Positions 31,292 through 41,305 of a stretch of 64,000 bases of DNA are shown here, piece after piece. Below the pieces are notes generated by a model that saw only the letters and a program-made list of their open reading frames with translations, was not told where the DNA came from and did not search any database. Both the position numbers and the translations under genes were made by a program. The stretch spans positions 1 to 64,000 of the forward strand of contig NZ_JALHAP010000070.1 in NCBI RefSeq assembly GCF_025215095.1. The letters run 5' to 3'. This DNA comes from Dryocola boscaweniae (GTDB taxonomy: Bacteria > Pseudomonadota > Gammaproteobacteria > Enterobacterales > Enterobacteriaceae). The first letter of the stretch is position 1. Every line of letters starts with the position of its first letter.

Positions 31292-32143
31292 TTAAGACTG
31301 TTTGGACATTGCAGCAACTTCTGCTGCGAAGTCAGTCTCAACTTTCTGGATGCCTTCGCCCACTTCAAAGCGGATGAAGTTAGTCACATCGGCATTGTGC
31401 TCTTTCAGGAACTGACCAACGGTTTTGCTTGGGTCAATAACGAAAGGCTGGCCAGTCAGAGAAACTTCGCCGGTGAATTTCTTCATGCGGCCTTCAACCA
31501 TTTTCTCTGCGATTTCTTTTGGCTTGCCAGACTGCATAGCGATGTCCAACTGAACCTGGTACTCTTTTTCTACCACTTCAGCAGACACATCTTCAGGCTT
31601 AACGAATTCTGGCTTGCTTGCAGCAACGTGCATTGCAATTTGCTTAACCAGATCTTCGCTTGCGCCTTTAGCAGCAATCAGAACGCCGATGCGCGCGCCG
31701 TGCAGGTAAGAACCCAGCACTTCGCCTTCAAGGGAAGCCACGCGACGGATGTTGATGTTCTCACCGATTTTAGCAACCAGCGCAACACGCTCTTCTTCAA
31801 ACTGAGCTTTCAGTACTTCAACGTCGGTGATTTTGCCAGCAACAGCGGCATCCAGCACTTTGTCAGCGAACGCCTGGAAACCACCATCTTTAGCAACGAA
31901 GTCAGTCTGGCAGTTCACTTCCAGAATCACACCGTAGTTGCCTTCAATCTTGGTTTTGATCACGCCGTCAGCAGCTACGTTGCCTGCTTTCTTAGCAGCT
32001 TTGATCGCGCCAGATTTACGCATGTTTTCGATTGCCAGCTCGATGTCGCCGTTAGCTTCAGTCAGTGCTTTTTTGCAATCCATCATGCCTGCGCCAGTAC
32101 GCTCACGCAGTTCTTTTACCAGAGCAGCGGTAATTTCAGCCAT
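31292..32143 (-). CDS. tsf: Elongation factor Ts
   Basis: Guanine nucleotide exchange factor for EF-Tu. The 283-residue protein (K-12 length) begins [28 protein letters not shown] UBA domain and contains the TDFVAKD motif that inserts near the EF-Tu magnesium site. It is co-transcribed with rpsB, with a hairpin in the 150-bp gap that can reduce read-through. Confidence 0.99.
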   Translation of the reverse strand: MAEITAALVKELRERTGAGMMDCKKALTEANGDIELAIENMRKSGAIKAAKKAGNVAADGVIKTKIEGNYGVILEVNCQTDFVAKDGGFQAFADKVLDAAVAGKITDVEVLKAQFEEERVALVAKIGENINIRRVASLEGEVLGSYLHGARIGVLIAAKGASEDLVKQIAMHVAASKPEFVKPEDVSAEVVEKEYQVQLDIAMQSGKPKEIAEKMVEGRMKKFTGEVSLTGQPFVIDPSKTVGQFLKEHNADVTNFIRFEVGEGIQKVETDFAAEVAAMSKQS

Positions 32144-32210
32144 TCTTTAATCCTCGGTTATCTCGTGAAGAGAGATAAGCCCTGGTTCACGTGTTGACGA
32201 ACCCTGGCTC

Positions 32211-32242
32211 AAAATAAAAAGGGGGCCTGAGACAGGCCCCCT
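32211..32242 (-). terminator. Hairpin attenuator between rpsB and tsf
   Basis: A perfect 9-bp stem GGGGGCCTG / CAGGCCCCC (32221-32229, 32233-32241) with an AGA loop is followed on the minus strand by TTTTTATTTT. It looks like a complete terminator inside the rpsB-tsf operon, so tsf expression must depend on partial read-through. Confidence 0.85.
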
Positions 32243-32293
32243 AACCAAACTATGCAATACCTGGTTAATAAGGGCTCAGGAGAGCGAACCTTA

Positions 32294-33173
<880 letters not shown>

Positions 33174-33179
33174 GCGCGC

Positions 33180-33209
33180 TTTATACCACAAAAGAGACTC
33201 AGATTCCAA
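33180..33209 (-). promoter_or_regulatory. rpsB promoter
   Basis: On the minus strand TTGGAA (33204-33209) and TATAAA (33180-33185) are 18 bp apart, with a TGG extension before the -10. The following GCGCGCC discriminator is typical of stringently controlled ribosomal promoters. Confidence 0.75.
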
Positions 33210-33246
33210 TAGTTGTTAGCTGACGCGGCGACTGGCCATTCTCAAT

Positions 33247-33275
33247 TTGGCAGCGATCGTACGCCCTGATACCAT
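33247..33275 (+). promoter_or_regulatory. Probable map promoter
   Basis: TTGGCA (33247-33252) and TACCAT (33270-33275) are 17 bp apart, about 55 bp upstream of map. The -35 is good; the -10 is moderate. Confidence 0.45.
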
Positions 33276-33329
33276 TAACGTACTCCTGCTCAATTATCGT
33301 CGAAAAGTCGACACCTGCGGACCAAATTA

Positions 33330-34124
33330 ATGGCTATCTCAATTAAAACACCTGAAGAAATCGAAAAAATGCGCGTCGCGGGCGCGCTTGCCGCCGAAGT
33401 GCTGGAAATGATCGAAGCCCACGTCAAACCCGGCGTGACAACCGGCGAGCTTGACCGCATCTGCGATGATTACATCGTAAATAAGCAACATGCAGTTTCT
33501 GCGTGCCTGGGCTATCACGGCTTCCCGAAATCCGTATGCATCTCTATTAACGAGGTGGTTTGCCACGGTATTCCGGACGACGAAAAAGTCCTCAAAGACG
33601 GCGATATCGTCAATATCGACGTGACCGTTATCAAAGACGAATATCACGGCGACACCTCTAAAATGTTCATCGTCGGCAAGCCAACTATTCTGGGCGAGCG
33701 CCTGTGCCGCATTACCCAGGAAAGCCTGTATCTGGCGCTGCGTATGGTGAAACCAGGCATCCGTCTGCGTACCCTGGGCGCGGCAATTCAGAAATTCGTG
33801 GAAGCAGAAGGCTTCTCGGTTGTTCGCGAATACTGCGGGCACGGCATTGGCCGCGTTTTCCACGAAGAACCACAGGTTCTGCATTACGATGCCGATGATG
33901 GCGGCGTGGTGCTGCAACCGGGCATGACCTTCACCATTGAACCAATGGTTAACGCCGGCGACTACCGCATTCGCACCATGAAAGACGGCTGGACGGTGAA
34001 AACCAAAGATCGCAGCTTGTCTGCACAATACGAGCATACTATTGTGGTGACAGATAACGGCTGCGAAATTCTTACGTTGCGCAAGGATGACACCATCCCG
34101 AACGTCATTTCGCATAACGAGTGA
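33330..34124 (+). CDS. map: Methionine aminopeptidase, type I
   Basis: Removes the N-terminal methionine from nascent proteins at the ribosome exit. The five metal ligands are visible: Asp in VNIDVTV, Asp in YHGDTSKMF, His in GHGIGRVFHEEP, Glu in FTIEPM and Glu in YEHTIVV. Length is 264 residues, as in K-12. It reads away from rpsB and is followed by a strong terminator before glnD. Confidence 0.98.
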   Translation: MAISIKTPEEIEKMRVAGALAAEVLEMIEAHVKPGVTTGELDRICDDYIVNKQHAVSACLGYHGFPKSVCISINEVVCHGIPDDEKVLKDGDIVNIDVTVIKDEYHGDTSKMFIVGKPTILGERLCRITQESLYLALRMVKPGIRLRTLGAAIQKFVEAEGFSVVREYCGHGIGRVFHEEPQVLHYDADDGGVVLQPGMTFTIEPMVNAGDYRIRTMKDGWTVKTKDRSLSAQYEHTIVVTDNGCEILTLRKDDTIPNVISHNE

Positions 34125-34148
34125 TTCGCCTGGCGCAAGTCAGCAATC

Positions 34149-34176
34149 AAAGCCGGCATATAAGCCGGCTTTTTTT
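34149..34176 (+). terminator. Terminator between map and glnD
   Basis: A 9-bp stem AAAGCCGGC / GCCGGCTTT (34149-34157, 34164-34172) with an ATATAA loop is followed by further T residues. The glnD ATG lies only 14 bp beyond the T run, leaving no room for a promoter after the terminator. Confidence 0.92.
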
Positions 34177-34190
34177 ATGGATGTCGGAAC

Positions 34191-36863
34191 ATGACCCAGA
34201 GTTTACCCGAGCAGTTTGCCAACACCGTGCTTCCTGAGATTTCCGGGCAACCTGATTACCCCGCCAGTTGGCCCGAGGCCGATCTCACCTGCGCCCAAAT
34301 TAAAACCCATCTCGACATTTTTCAGCGCTGGCTGGGCGAGGCTTTTGATAACGGCGTATCAGCCGAGCAGTTAATCGATGCCCGAACCGAATTTATCGAC
34401 CAGCTATTGCAGCGTCTCTGGCTGTTCTATGGTTTCGGCGAAGTTCCGGATGCCGCTCTGGTCGCCGTCGGCGGCTACGGACGAGGTGAACTGCATCCGC
34501 TTTCAGACATCGATTTATTAATTCTCAGCCGTAAAAGATTGACCGACTCGCAGGCGCAAAAAATCGGCGAGCTGCTCACTTTGCTGTGGGATGTGAAGCT
34601 GGAAGTCGGCCATAGCGTGCGCACGCTCGAAGAATGCCTGCTGGAAGGGCTGTCGGATTTAACCGTCGCCACCAATCTGATTGAAACCCGCTTGCTGATT
34701 GGCGACGTCGCCCTGTTCCTCGAGCTGCAAAAACACGTCTTCAGCGATGGCTTCTGGCCGTCGGCCAAGTTCTTTGCGGCCAAAATTGACGAACAGGAAG
34801 AGCGCCACCGGCGCTATCACGGCACCAGCTACAATCTGGAGCCGGATATCAAAAGCAGCCCCGGCGGCCTGCGCGACATCCACACGCTGCAGTGGGTAGC
34901 GCGCCGTCACTTTGGGGCGACGTCCATGAGCGAAATGGTCGGCTTCGGCTTTTTAACCGAGGCGGAGCGCAAAGAACTGGATGAGTGCCAGCACCTGCTG
35001 TGGCGCATCCGTTTTGCCCTGCATCTGGAGTTGAATCGCTACGACAACCGTCTGCTGTTCGACCGGCAGCTTAGCGTCGCCCGGCGCCTTAACTACAACG
35101 GCGAAGGTAACGAACCCGTTGAGCACATGATGAAAGACTTCTATCGCGTCACACGACGCGTCGGCGAGCTTAATCAGATGCTTCTGCAGCTTTTCGATGA
35201 GGCAATTCTCGCTCTGGATGCGAGTGAAAAGCCCCGTCCTCTGGACGATGATTTCCAACTGCGCGGCACGCTTATCGACCTGCGCGACGAAACGCTGTTT
35301 ATGCGCGAACCCCAGGCCATTCTGCGTATGTTTTATATGATGGTGCGCAACCGCGATATCACCGGGATTTACTCCACAACGCTGCGTCACCTGCGCCATG
35401 CTCGCCGCCATTTAACGCAGCCTTTGTGTTACATCCCCGAGGCGCGTGAGCTGTTCCTGGTAATACTGCGTCATCCGGGAGCCGTAAGCCGCGCGCTGGT
35501 GCCAATGCACCGTCACAGCGTGCTGTGGGCGTACATGCCGCAGTGGTCGCATATCGTCGGCCAGATGCAGTTTGACCTTTTTCACGCCTATACCGTTGAT
35601 GAGCACACCATCCGCGTACTGCAAAAACTGGAAAGCTTCTCGAAAGAAGAGACGCGTCAGAAACACCCGCTGTGCGTCGATCTCTGGCCACGCCTCTCCC
35701 ACCCGGAACTTATTCTGATTGCCGCCCTGTTCCACGACATCGCCAAAGGGCGAGGCGGCGACCATTCGGTACTGGGCGCGCAGGACATATTAAAATTTGC
35801 CGAGCTGCATGGTCTGAACTCACGAGAAACCCAGCTTGTCGCCTGGCTTGTTCGTCAGCACCTGCTGATGTCCGTTACCGCGCAGCGCCGTGATATTCAG
35901 GATCCGGAAGTCATCAAGCAGTTTGCCGAAGAGGTTCAAACGGAAAACCGCCTGCGCTATCTGGTTTGCCTGACGGTGGCGGATATCTGCGCCACCAACG
36001 AAACCCTGTGGAATAGCTGGAAACAAAGCCTGCTGCGCGAGCTGTACTTCGCTACAGAAAAGCAGTTGCGCCGTGGGATGCAAAACAGCCCGGATATGCG
36101 CGAGCGCGTGCGTCACCACCAACTCCAGGCGCTCGCTCTGCTGCGTATGGATAATATTAATGAGGAAGCGTTGCATAATATCTGGCGACGCTGCCGCGCA
36201 AACTACTTTGTTCGCCACACGCCAAACCAACTGGCCTGGCATGCGCGCCATCTGCTCAAGCACGATCTTAATCAGCCGATGATTCTGCTAAGCCCACAGG
36301 CTACGCGCGGCGGTACGGAGATCTTTATCTGGAGCCCGGATCGCCCTTACCTGTTTGCCGCAGTTTGCGCCGAACTGGACAGGCGTAACCTGAGCGTTCA
36401 CGACGCGCAGATCTTTACCACCCGCGACGGAATGGCGATGGACACCTTTATCGTGCTTGAGCCAGACGGCAGCCCTCTTTCCGGCGATCGCCACGAATTA
36501 ATTCGTCACAGCCTGGAACAGGCCATTACCCAAAGCAGTTGGCAGCCGCCGCAGCCACGCCGCCAGTCGGCGAAACTGCGCCACTTTACCGTCGATACCG
36601 AGGTGAATTTCCTGCCGACGCATACCGACAGGCGCACCTTCCTGGAACTGATCGCCCTCGATCAGCCAGGCTTGCTTGCACACGTGGGTGAAGTCTTCGC
36701 CGATTTGGGAATTTCGCTGCACGGGGCGAGAATTACGACAATTGGCGAGCGAGTAGAAGATTTATTTATAATCGCCACCGCCGACCGGCGTGCACTTAAT
36801 AATGCGCTGCAACAAGAGGTGCAACAACGGTTGACAGCGGCCCTTAATCCAAACGATAAATAA
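34191..36863 (+). CDS. glnD: Bifunctional uridylyltransferase / uridylyl-removing enzyme GlnD
   Basis: Nitrogen sensor that uridylylates PII proteins when glutamine is low and deuridylylates them when it is high. Domains in order: nucleotidyltransferase ([17 protein letters not shown], about residues 95-115), a linker region, the HD hydrolase domain ([14 protein letters not shown], about residue 515), and two ACT domains (from about residue 705; the second in [21 protein letters not shown]). Length is 890, identical to K-12. With a terminator just before its start, transcription must come from read-through or a promoter inside map. Confidence 0.98.
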   Translation: MTQSLPEQFANTVLPEISGQPDYPASWPEADLTCAQIKTHLDIFQRWLGEAFDNGVSAEQLIDARTEFIDQLLQRLWLFYGFGEVPDAALVAVGGYGRGELHPLSDIDLLILSRKRLTDSQAQKIGELLTLLWDVKLEVGHSVRTLEECLLEGLSDLTVATNLIETRLLIGDVALFLELQKHVFSDGFWPSAKFFAAKIDEQEERHRRYHGTSYNLEPDIKSSPGGLRDIHTLQWVARRHFGATSMSEMVGFGFLTEAERKELDECQHLLWRIRFALHLELNRYDNRLLFDRQLSVARRLNYNGEGNEPVEHMMKDFYRVTRRVGELNQMLLQLFDEAILALDASEKPRPLDDDFQLRGTLIDLRDETLFMREPQAILRMFYMMVRNRDITGIYSTTLRHLRHARRHLTQPLCYIPEARELFLVILRHPGAVSRALVPMHRHSVLWAYMPQWSHIVGQMQFDLFHAYTVDEHTIRVLQKLESFSKEETRQKHPLCVDLWPRLSHPELILIAALFHDIAKGRGGDHSVLGAQDILKFAELHGLNSRETQLVAWLVRQHLLMSVTAQRRDIQDPEVIKQFAEEVQTENRLRYLVCLTVADICATNETLWNSWKQSLLRELYFATEKQLRRGMQNSPDMRERVRHHQLQALALLRMDNINEEALHNIWRRCRANYFVRHTPNQLAWHARHLLKHDLNQPMILLSPQATRGGTEIFIWSPDRPYLFAAVCAELDRRNLSVHDAQIFTTRDGMAMDTFIVLEPDGSPLSGDRHELIRHSLEQAITQSSWQPPQPRRQSAKLRHFTVDTEVNFLPTHTDRRTFLELIALDQPGLLAHVGEVFADLGISLHGARITTIGERVEDLFIIATADRRALNNALQQEVQQRLTAALNPNDK

Positions 36864-36877
36864 CGGTCTTTTAAATT

Positions 36878-37002
36878 TTACCCTTTAGCATTCGAGTTGC
36901 AGGTAGGCGGCAAGGGAGCTTATCCCGATGAGCTTACTTAAGTAAGTGATTCGGGTAAGTGAGTGCAGCCAACACCCCTGCAGCTTGAAGGATGAAGGGT
37001 AA
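36878..37002. repeat. ERIC element (enterobacterial repetitive intergenic consensus)
   Basis: A 125-bp imperfect palindrome bounded by TTACCCTT (36878-36885) and AAGGGTAA (36995-37002). The core CTTACTTAAGTAAGTGATTC and the flanking GAGTTGCAGGTAGGCGGCAA and GTGCAGCCAAC match the ERIC consensus, including the region used for ERIC typing. It fills nearly the whole glnD-dapD gap and ends 25 bp before the dapD start. It appears full length. The orientation is not assigned. Confidence 0.9.
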
Positions 37003-37027
37003 TGTCACCATCAGGAAAAATTTACCA

Positions 37028-37852
37028 ATGCAGCAGCTACAGAATGTAATTGAGTCCGCTTTCGAGCGCCGCGCCGACATCACTCCGGCAAACGTAGATA
37101 CCGTTACACGCGTTGCGGTAAACCAGGTTATTTCCCTGCTCGACAGCGGTGCGCTGCGCGTTGCCGAAAAGATTGAAGGTCAGTGGGTCACTCACCAGTG
37201 GTTGAAGAAGGCCGTTCTGCTCTCTTTTCGTATTAATGACAATCAGGTCATGGAAGGCGCAGAAAGCCGCTACTTCGATAAAGTGCCGATGAAATTCGCC
37301 GACTACGACGAAGCGCGCTTCCAGAAAGAAGGCTTCCGCGTTGTGCCGCCAGCGGCCGTTCGTCAGGGCGCATTCATTGCCCGCAACACCGTGCTGATGC
37401 CTTCTTATGTGAACATTGGCGCGTATGTTGATGAAGGCACTATGGTTGATACCTGGGCAACAGTCGGTTCTTGCGCGCAGATTGGTAAAAACGTGCATCT
37501 GTCCGGCGGCGTCGGCATCGGCGGCGTTCTGGAACCGCTGCAGGCTAACCCAACTATTATTGAAGATAACTGCTTCATCGGCGCGCGTTCAGAAGTGGTG
37601 GAAGGCGTTATCGTTGAAGAAGGCTCCGTGATTTCCATGGGCGTATACATCGGCCAGAGCACCCGCATTTACGATCGTGAAACCGGCGAAGTGCATTATG
37701 GTCGTGTGCCGGCGGGCTCCGTCGTCGTTTCCGGTAACCTGCCGTCCAAAGATGGCAAATACAGCCTTTACTGTGCGGTTATCGTGAAAAAAGTTGATGC
37801 GAAAACTCGCGGAAAAGTGGGCATCAACGAACTGCTTCGCACTATCGACTAA
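37028..37852 (+). CDS. dapD: Tetrahydrodipicolinate N-succinyltransferase
   Basis: Succinylates tetrahydrodipicolinate in the lysine/meso-diaminopimelate pathway. A hexapeptide-repeat beta-helix fills residues 100-235 (for example [20 protein letters not shown]). Length is 274 with the start at ATG 37028, preceded by AGGAAA; this equals K-12. An in-frame ATG at 36992 would begin inside the ERIC element and add 12 unrelated residues, so it is rejected. The 5' leader is largely ERIC sequence, which is unlike E. coli. Confidence 0.97.
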   Translation: MQQLQNVIESAFERRADITPANVDTVTRVAVNQVISLLDSGALRVAEKIEGQWVTHQWLKKAVLLSFRINDNQVMEGAESRYFDKVPMKFADYDEARFQKEGFRVVPPAAVRQGAFIARNTVLMPSYVNIGAYVDEGTMVDTWATVGSCAQIGKNVHLSGGVGIGGVLEPLQANPTIIEDNCFIGARSEVVEGVIVEEGSVISMGVYIGQSTRIYDRETGEVHYGRVPAGSVVVSGNLPSKDGKYSLYCAVIVKKVDAKTRGKVGINELLRTID

Positions 37853-37864
37853 ATATAAATGTTC

Positions 37865-37891
37865 AAAAAGGCGGGGTAACCCGCCTTTTTT
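37865..37891 (+). terminator. Rho-independent terminator after dapD
   Basis: An 11-bp stem AAAAAGGCGGG / CCCGCCTTTTT (37865-37875, 37880-37890) has a GTAA loop and T-rich end. Confidence 0.93.
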
Positions 37892-37963
37892 GCATACGGG
37901 ACTGGCGGGAAAGGAATTTTCCGTTGATTATCTATAGGTTAATGATATCGAAAAGGTAACGCT

Positions 37964-38353
37964 ATGTACGATAACCTGAAAAGTCTGGGTATTACCAATC
38001 CTGATGAAATCGATCGTTACAGCCTCCGGCAGGAAGCCAACAACGATATCCTGAAAATCTATTTCCAGAAGGATAAAGGCGAGTTCTTTGCCAAAAGCGT
38101 GAAGTTTAAGTATCCGCGCCAGCGCAAAACCATCGTCGCCGATGGCGTAGGACAGGGTTACAAAGAAGTGCAGGAAATTAGCCCTAACCTGCGCTACGTG
38201 ATCGATGAATTAGATCAGCTCTGCCAGCGCGATCGCACCGAAGTGGATCTGAAGCGTAAGATCCTCGACGATCTGCGTCATCTGGAATCGGTAGTAACCA
38301 ACAAGATCAGCGAAATCGAAGCCGATCTGGAAAAGTTAACCCGTAATAAATAA
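37964..38353 (+). CDS. yaeH: Conserved protein YaeH (DUF3461)
   Basis: A 129-residue protein of the DUF3461/UPF0325 family, almost identical to K-12 YaeH. The function is unknown. It is charged, without signal peptide or membrane segment, and has a predicted helical C terminus ([29 protein letters not shown]). It stands alone between two terminators. The K-12 neighbour yaeI is missing on its downstream side or nearby. Confidence 0.93.
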   Translation: MYDNLKSLGITNPDEIDRYSLRQEANNDILKIYFQKDKGEFFAKSVKFKYPRQRKTIVADGVGQGYKEVQEISPNLRYVIDELDQLCQRDRTEVDLKRKILDDLRHLESVVTNKISEIEADLEKLTRNK

Positions 38354-38373
38354 TCCCGATAGTCAGTCGTGTA

Positions 38374-38398
38374 AGGGGCCGGTTTTCCGGCCCTTTTT
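38374..38398 (+). terminator. Rho-independent terminator after yaeH
   Basis: Stem GGGCCGG / CCGGCCC (38376-38382, 38387-38393) with a TTTT loop and TTTTT tail. It overlaps the last bases of the convergent cdaR, and may also act for cdaR. Confidence 0.88.
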
Positions 38399-39554
38399 AT
38401 CTTTGTTCGTCCAGCTGCAGCGCAACGTACAGCAACAATCGATCGTCGAAATTCCCCAGGTCCAAACCGGTTAGTTCAGAAATACGATTCAGCCGATATT
38501 CAAGCGTATTTCTGTGGATAAACAGCGCCTTAGAAGTTGCCAGCGGCTGCACGTTATGTCGAAACCACGCGCTTAACGTTCTGCGCAGTAATCCGTTGTT
38601 ATCCATAGTTTTTAAACGCGCCAGCGGACGCGCCAGCTCATTCGCCTGCCAGCCGCCGCGCAGGCTGTCCAGCAGAACCGGCAACATCAAGTCCTGATAG
38701 AAATAGCTGCGGTTTTCCGGCATGCGCTGCTTGCCGACCATCATCGTTGTACGAGCAGTGCGATACGAGCGCGCGATACTGCCGGGGCCGGTAAAATAGT
38801 TACCAAGCGCCACGCGAAAACGCAGTTGACCGTTCTCTTTCATGCGGCTGATAAGCTGTTCGACGCGCTTGCGATGATCTTCAGCGTCCCAGCGTCCAAA
38901 CTGATTCAGCGCTGGTTTCAGCACGACCATCTCCGTCAAAGAGACGATGGCGATCAGGTTATTGCGCTCGGGTGTGGTAAGCGCGTTTTGCAGTTGTTGA
39001 AGCTCCTCCATGGCGCTATCTACGCCAAGCTGACCGCTATCTACTTCCACTACCGCCACAACGCGGGGCTGATTGAGATCGATACCTAATCTTTGCGCCC
39101 ATTCTGTCAGCGCCGGAGAGAGCTCTTCTGCCTGAATCAGGTTCATGACCAGCTCTTCACGCAGGCGGCTGTCCTGGGCCAGCAGATGCATAAGCCGGGA
39201 CTGTTCCAGCATCATCTCGGCGGTCATACAGACCAGCTCGCCGTACTTGCGCAGCGACTCCGGCTCGCCCGTCAGCCCAATAACGCCGACAATTTCACCG
39301 TCAATGCGCAGCGGCAGATTGATTCCCTGACGCACGCCGTGCAGATGTCTGGCAACCGCATTATCAATATCCACCACGCGCCCCTGCGAGAGCACCAGCA
39401 ATGCCCCTTCGTGCAGTTCACCAATACGCTCTTTATCGCCGCTGCCGATGATCCGCCCGCGGGCATCCATGACGTTGATATTGGTGTCGATGATGGTCAT
39501 CGTGCGCGCCACAATGTCCTGCGCCATTTTGGTATCGAGATGCCAGCCAGCCAT
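38397..39554 (-). CDS. cdaR: Carbohydrate diacid regulator CdaR
   Basis: Transcription activator of glucarate, galactarate and glycerate uptake and breakdown genes. The N-terminal sugar-diacid recognition domain (about residues 1-135) contains NVMDARGRIIGSG and GVIGLTGEPE; the C-terminal PucR-type helix-turn-helix is in LFIHRNTLEYRLNRISELTGL. Length is 385, as in K-12. Its target gud/gar genes are not in this window. Confidence 0.96.
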   Translation of the reverse strand: MAGWHLDTKMAQDIVARTMTIIDTNINVMDARGRIIGSGDKERIGELHEGALLVLSQGRVVDIDNAVARHLHGVRQGINLPLRIDGEIVGVIGLTGEPESLRKYGELVCMTAEMMLEQSRLMHLLAQDSRLREELVMNLIQAEELSPALTEWAQRLGIDLNQPRVVAVVEVDSGQLGVDSAMEELQQLQNALTTPERNNLIAIVSLTEMVVLKPALNQFGRWDAEDHRKRVEQLISRMKENGQLRFRVALGNYFTGPGSIARSYRTARTTMMVGKQRMPENRSYFYQDLMLPVLLDSLRGGWQANELARPLARLKTMDNNGLLRRTLSAWFRHNVQPLATSKALFIHRNTLEYRLNRISELTGLDLGNFDDRLLLYVALQLDEQR

Positions 39555-39665
39555 TTCTTACTCTCCGGGTCGTGCTAATGGCCCAGCATAAGCGAGATAA
39601 ATAGCTCCGACATTGTGCAAAAGCCCAAAGCCGCGGGTAATAGTGTGGAGTTGTGGAAAGGTTCA

Positions 39666-39694
39666 CAAAAAATAGGGGCCGCGAAAGCGGCCCC
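39666..39694 (-). terminator. Rho-independent terminator after degP
   Basis: A perfect 8-bp stem GGGGCCGC / GCGGCCCC (39675-39682, 39687-39694) with a GAAA loop, followed on the minus strand by TATTTTTTG. Confidence 0.9.
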
Positions 39695-39725
39695 TGGCTA
39701 CATGGACTAACTCAGTCCGAAATCA

Positions 39726-41165
39726 TTACTGCATCAGCAGATAAATAGTGCTATCGCCGCGCTGAATGTTGAGCGCCATCACCGACGGTTTCGTGTCGAG
39801 GACTTTGCGCAGTTCAGCGATGTTGTTCACCGGCTGCTGGTTAATACCGATAATAATATCGCCTTTTTTCAGGCCGATACGCGCAGCCGGAGTATTGCCT
39901 TTCACGGAATTAACAATCACGCCTTTCTCATCTTTACCGCTGCGGTTGCTCATTTCAGCGCCTTCAATACCGGTAAAGATGGTTGAGGAATCTACCTGAG
40001 TCTGGCTGCTTTGCTGCAGTTCCAGGTTAACAGATACGGGTTTACCGTCGCGCAGCAGGCCAAGGGTAATTTTGCTGCCAACCGGCATAGAACCGACTTC
40101 TGCGCGCAATGCTGCAAAGCTGCTGATTGCTTTACCGTTCATAGAAACCACCACGTCACCAGCTTTCACGCCTGCTTTCGCTGCGGAAGAGTTAGGCATA
40201 ACCTGGCTTACGAACGCACCACGCTGCGCATCGACCTTCATGGCTTTTGCAAGTTCTGAGTTCAGCTCGGTACCCATAATGCCCAGCTCACCACGCTTAA
40301 CCTGGCCGTACTGCACCATCTGCGCGGTCAGGTTTTTCACCATGTTGCTTGGAATCGCAAAGCCGATACCGATATTGCCGCCGTCCGGAGCAAGGATCGC
40401 GGTGTTAATGCCGATCAATTCACCGTTCAGATTAACCAGCGCGCCGCCGGAGTTACCGCGGTTAATCGCAGCATCCGTCTGAATGAAGTTTTCGTAGTTT
40501 TCAATATTCAAACCGCTACGGCCAAGCGCTGAGACAATCCCGGATGTCACGGTTTCGCCCAGACCATACGGGTTACCGATTGCCACGGTATAGTCGCCCA
40601 CGCGCAGGCCGTCGGAATCGGCCATTTTAATCGCCGTCAGGTTTTTCGGATCCTGCAATTGCAGCAGAGCGATATCTGAACGCGGATCTTTACCCACAAC
40701 TTTTGCTTCAAACTTGCGGCCATCGCTCAGGGAAACTTGAATTTTTGTCGCGTTATCAACAACGTGGTTGTTGGTAACAACATAGCCTTTAGCGGCGTCA
40801 ATAATTACGCCGGAACCAAGAGCGGCAAATTTCTGCTGCTGCGAGCCGCCGTCAGCCCCGCCGTCAGGGCCAGCCTGACAGAATGGAGAACTCTGGAAGG
40901 GTGAACCTTCCTGACAGAATGGCGAATTGTCGCCGAAGAACTGCTGGAAGTTGCGCCCCATGCGCGGAGTATTTACCGTGGTGCTGCCTTCAACGTTAAT
41001 ACTCACCACCGATGGCATCACTTTCTCAAGCATCGGCGCAAGGCTTGGCAGCGGTTGGGCCGCAGATGCGGAAGAAGCCGTCTCAGCGGCGGTGGCAGAC
41101 ATAGGTCCCAGCGCCAAACCCAGACTCAGAGCCAGCGCACTCATTGCTAAAGTGGTTTTTTTCAT
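39726..41165 (-). CDS. degP: Periplasmic serine endoprotease/chaperone DegP
   Basis: Heat-inducible HtrA protease that degrades or holds misfolded envelope proteins. The signal peptide MKKTTLAMSALALSLGLALG...SATA precedes the trypsin-like domain with the triad in TNNHVV, RSDIALL and GNSGGAL, the LA loop carrying two cysteines (SPFCQEG, SPFCQAG), and two PDZ domains. I choose ATG 41163-41165 (479 residues; K-12 has 474); ATG codons 3 and 9 codons upstream are alternatives. A sigma-E promoter lies just upstream. Confidence 0.97.
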   Translation of the reverse strand: MKKTTLAMSALALSLGLALGPMSATAAETASSASAAQPLPSLAPMLEKVMPSVVSINVEGSTTVNTPRMGRNFQQFFGDNSPFCQEGSPFQSSPFCQAGPDGGADGGSQQQKFAALGSGVIIDAAKGYVVTNNHVVDNATKIQVSLSDGRKFEAKVVGKDPRSDIALLQLQDPKNLTAIKMADSDGLRVGDYTVAIGNPYGLGETVTSGIVSALGRSGLNIENYENFIQTDAAINRGNSGGALVNLNGELIGINTAILAPDGGNIGIGFAIPSNMVKNLTAQMVQYGQVKRGELGIMGTELNSELAKAMKVDAQRGAFVSQVMPNSSAAKAGVKAGDVVVSMNGKAISSFAALRAEVGSMPVGSKITLGLLRDGKPVSVNLELQQSSQTQVDSSTIFTGIEGAEMSNRSGKDEKGVIVNSVKGNTPAARIGLKKGDIIIGINQQPVNNIAELRKVLDTKPSVMALNIQRGDSTIYLLMQ

Positions 41166-41214
41166 CTCTTTCATTCTCAAGTTATAAGTCACGCATAATT
41201 GCTGTGCAGGTCTA

Positions 41215-41243
41215 TATAGAGTGGAGTTATAGCGCTTAGTTCC
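41215..41243 (-). promoter_or_regulatory. Sigma-E promoter of degP
   Basis: On the minus strand GGAACT (41238-41243) and TCTATA (41215-41220) are 17 bp apart. In E. coli degP is driven by a sigma-E promoter with the same -35 at the same distance. The -10 departs slightly from TCTGA. Confidence 0.75.
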
Positions 41244-41305
41244 ACCGATAACTCACTGGAAAAAGTAAAAAAATATTGTTCGTCTTTACAAAACTCAACG
41301 ACTCG

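Noticed and set aside
33339..34115. 258-codon open frame antisense to map
   Set aside because: It follows exactly the limits of map on the other strand and has no domain or ribosome site.
36878..37002. Small insertion sequence or MITE with terminal repeats
   Set aside because: The inverted ends and core match the ERIC consensus; there is no transposase frame and I see no clear target duplication.
36992..37027. Upstream ATG for dapD inside the ERIC element
   Set aside because: It adds 12 residues not found in DapD, and the ATG at 37028 has a ribosome site and gives the family length.
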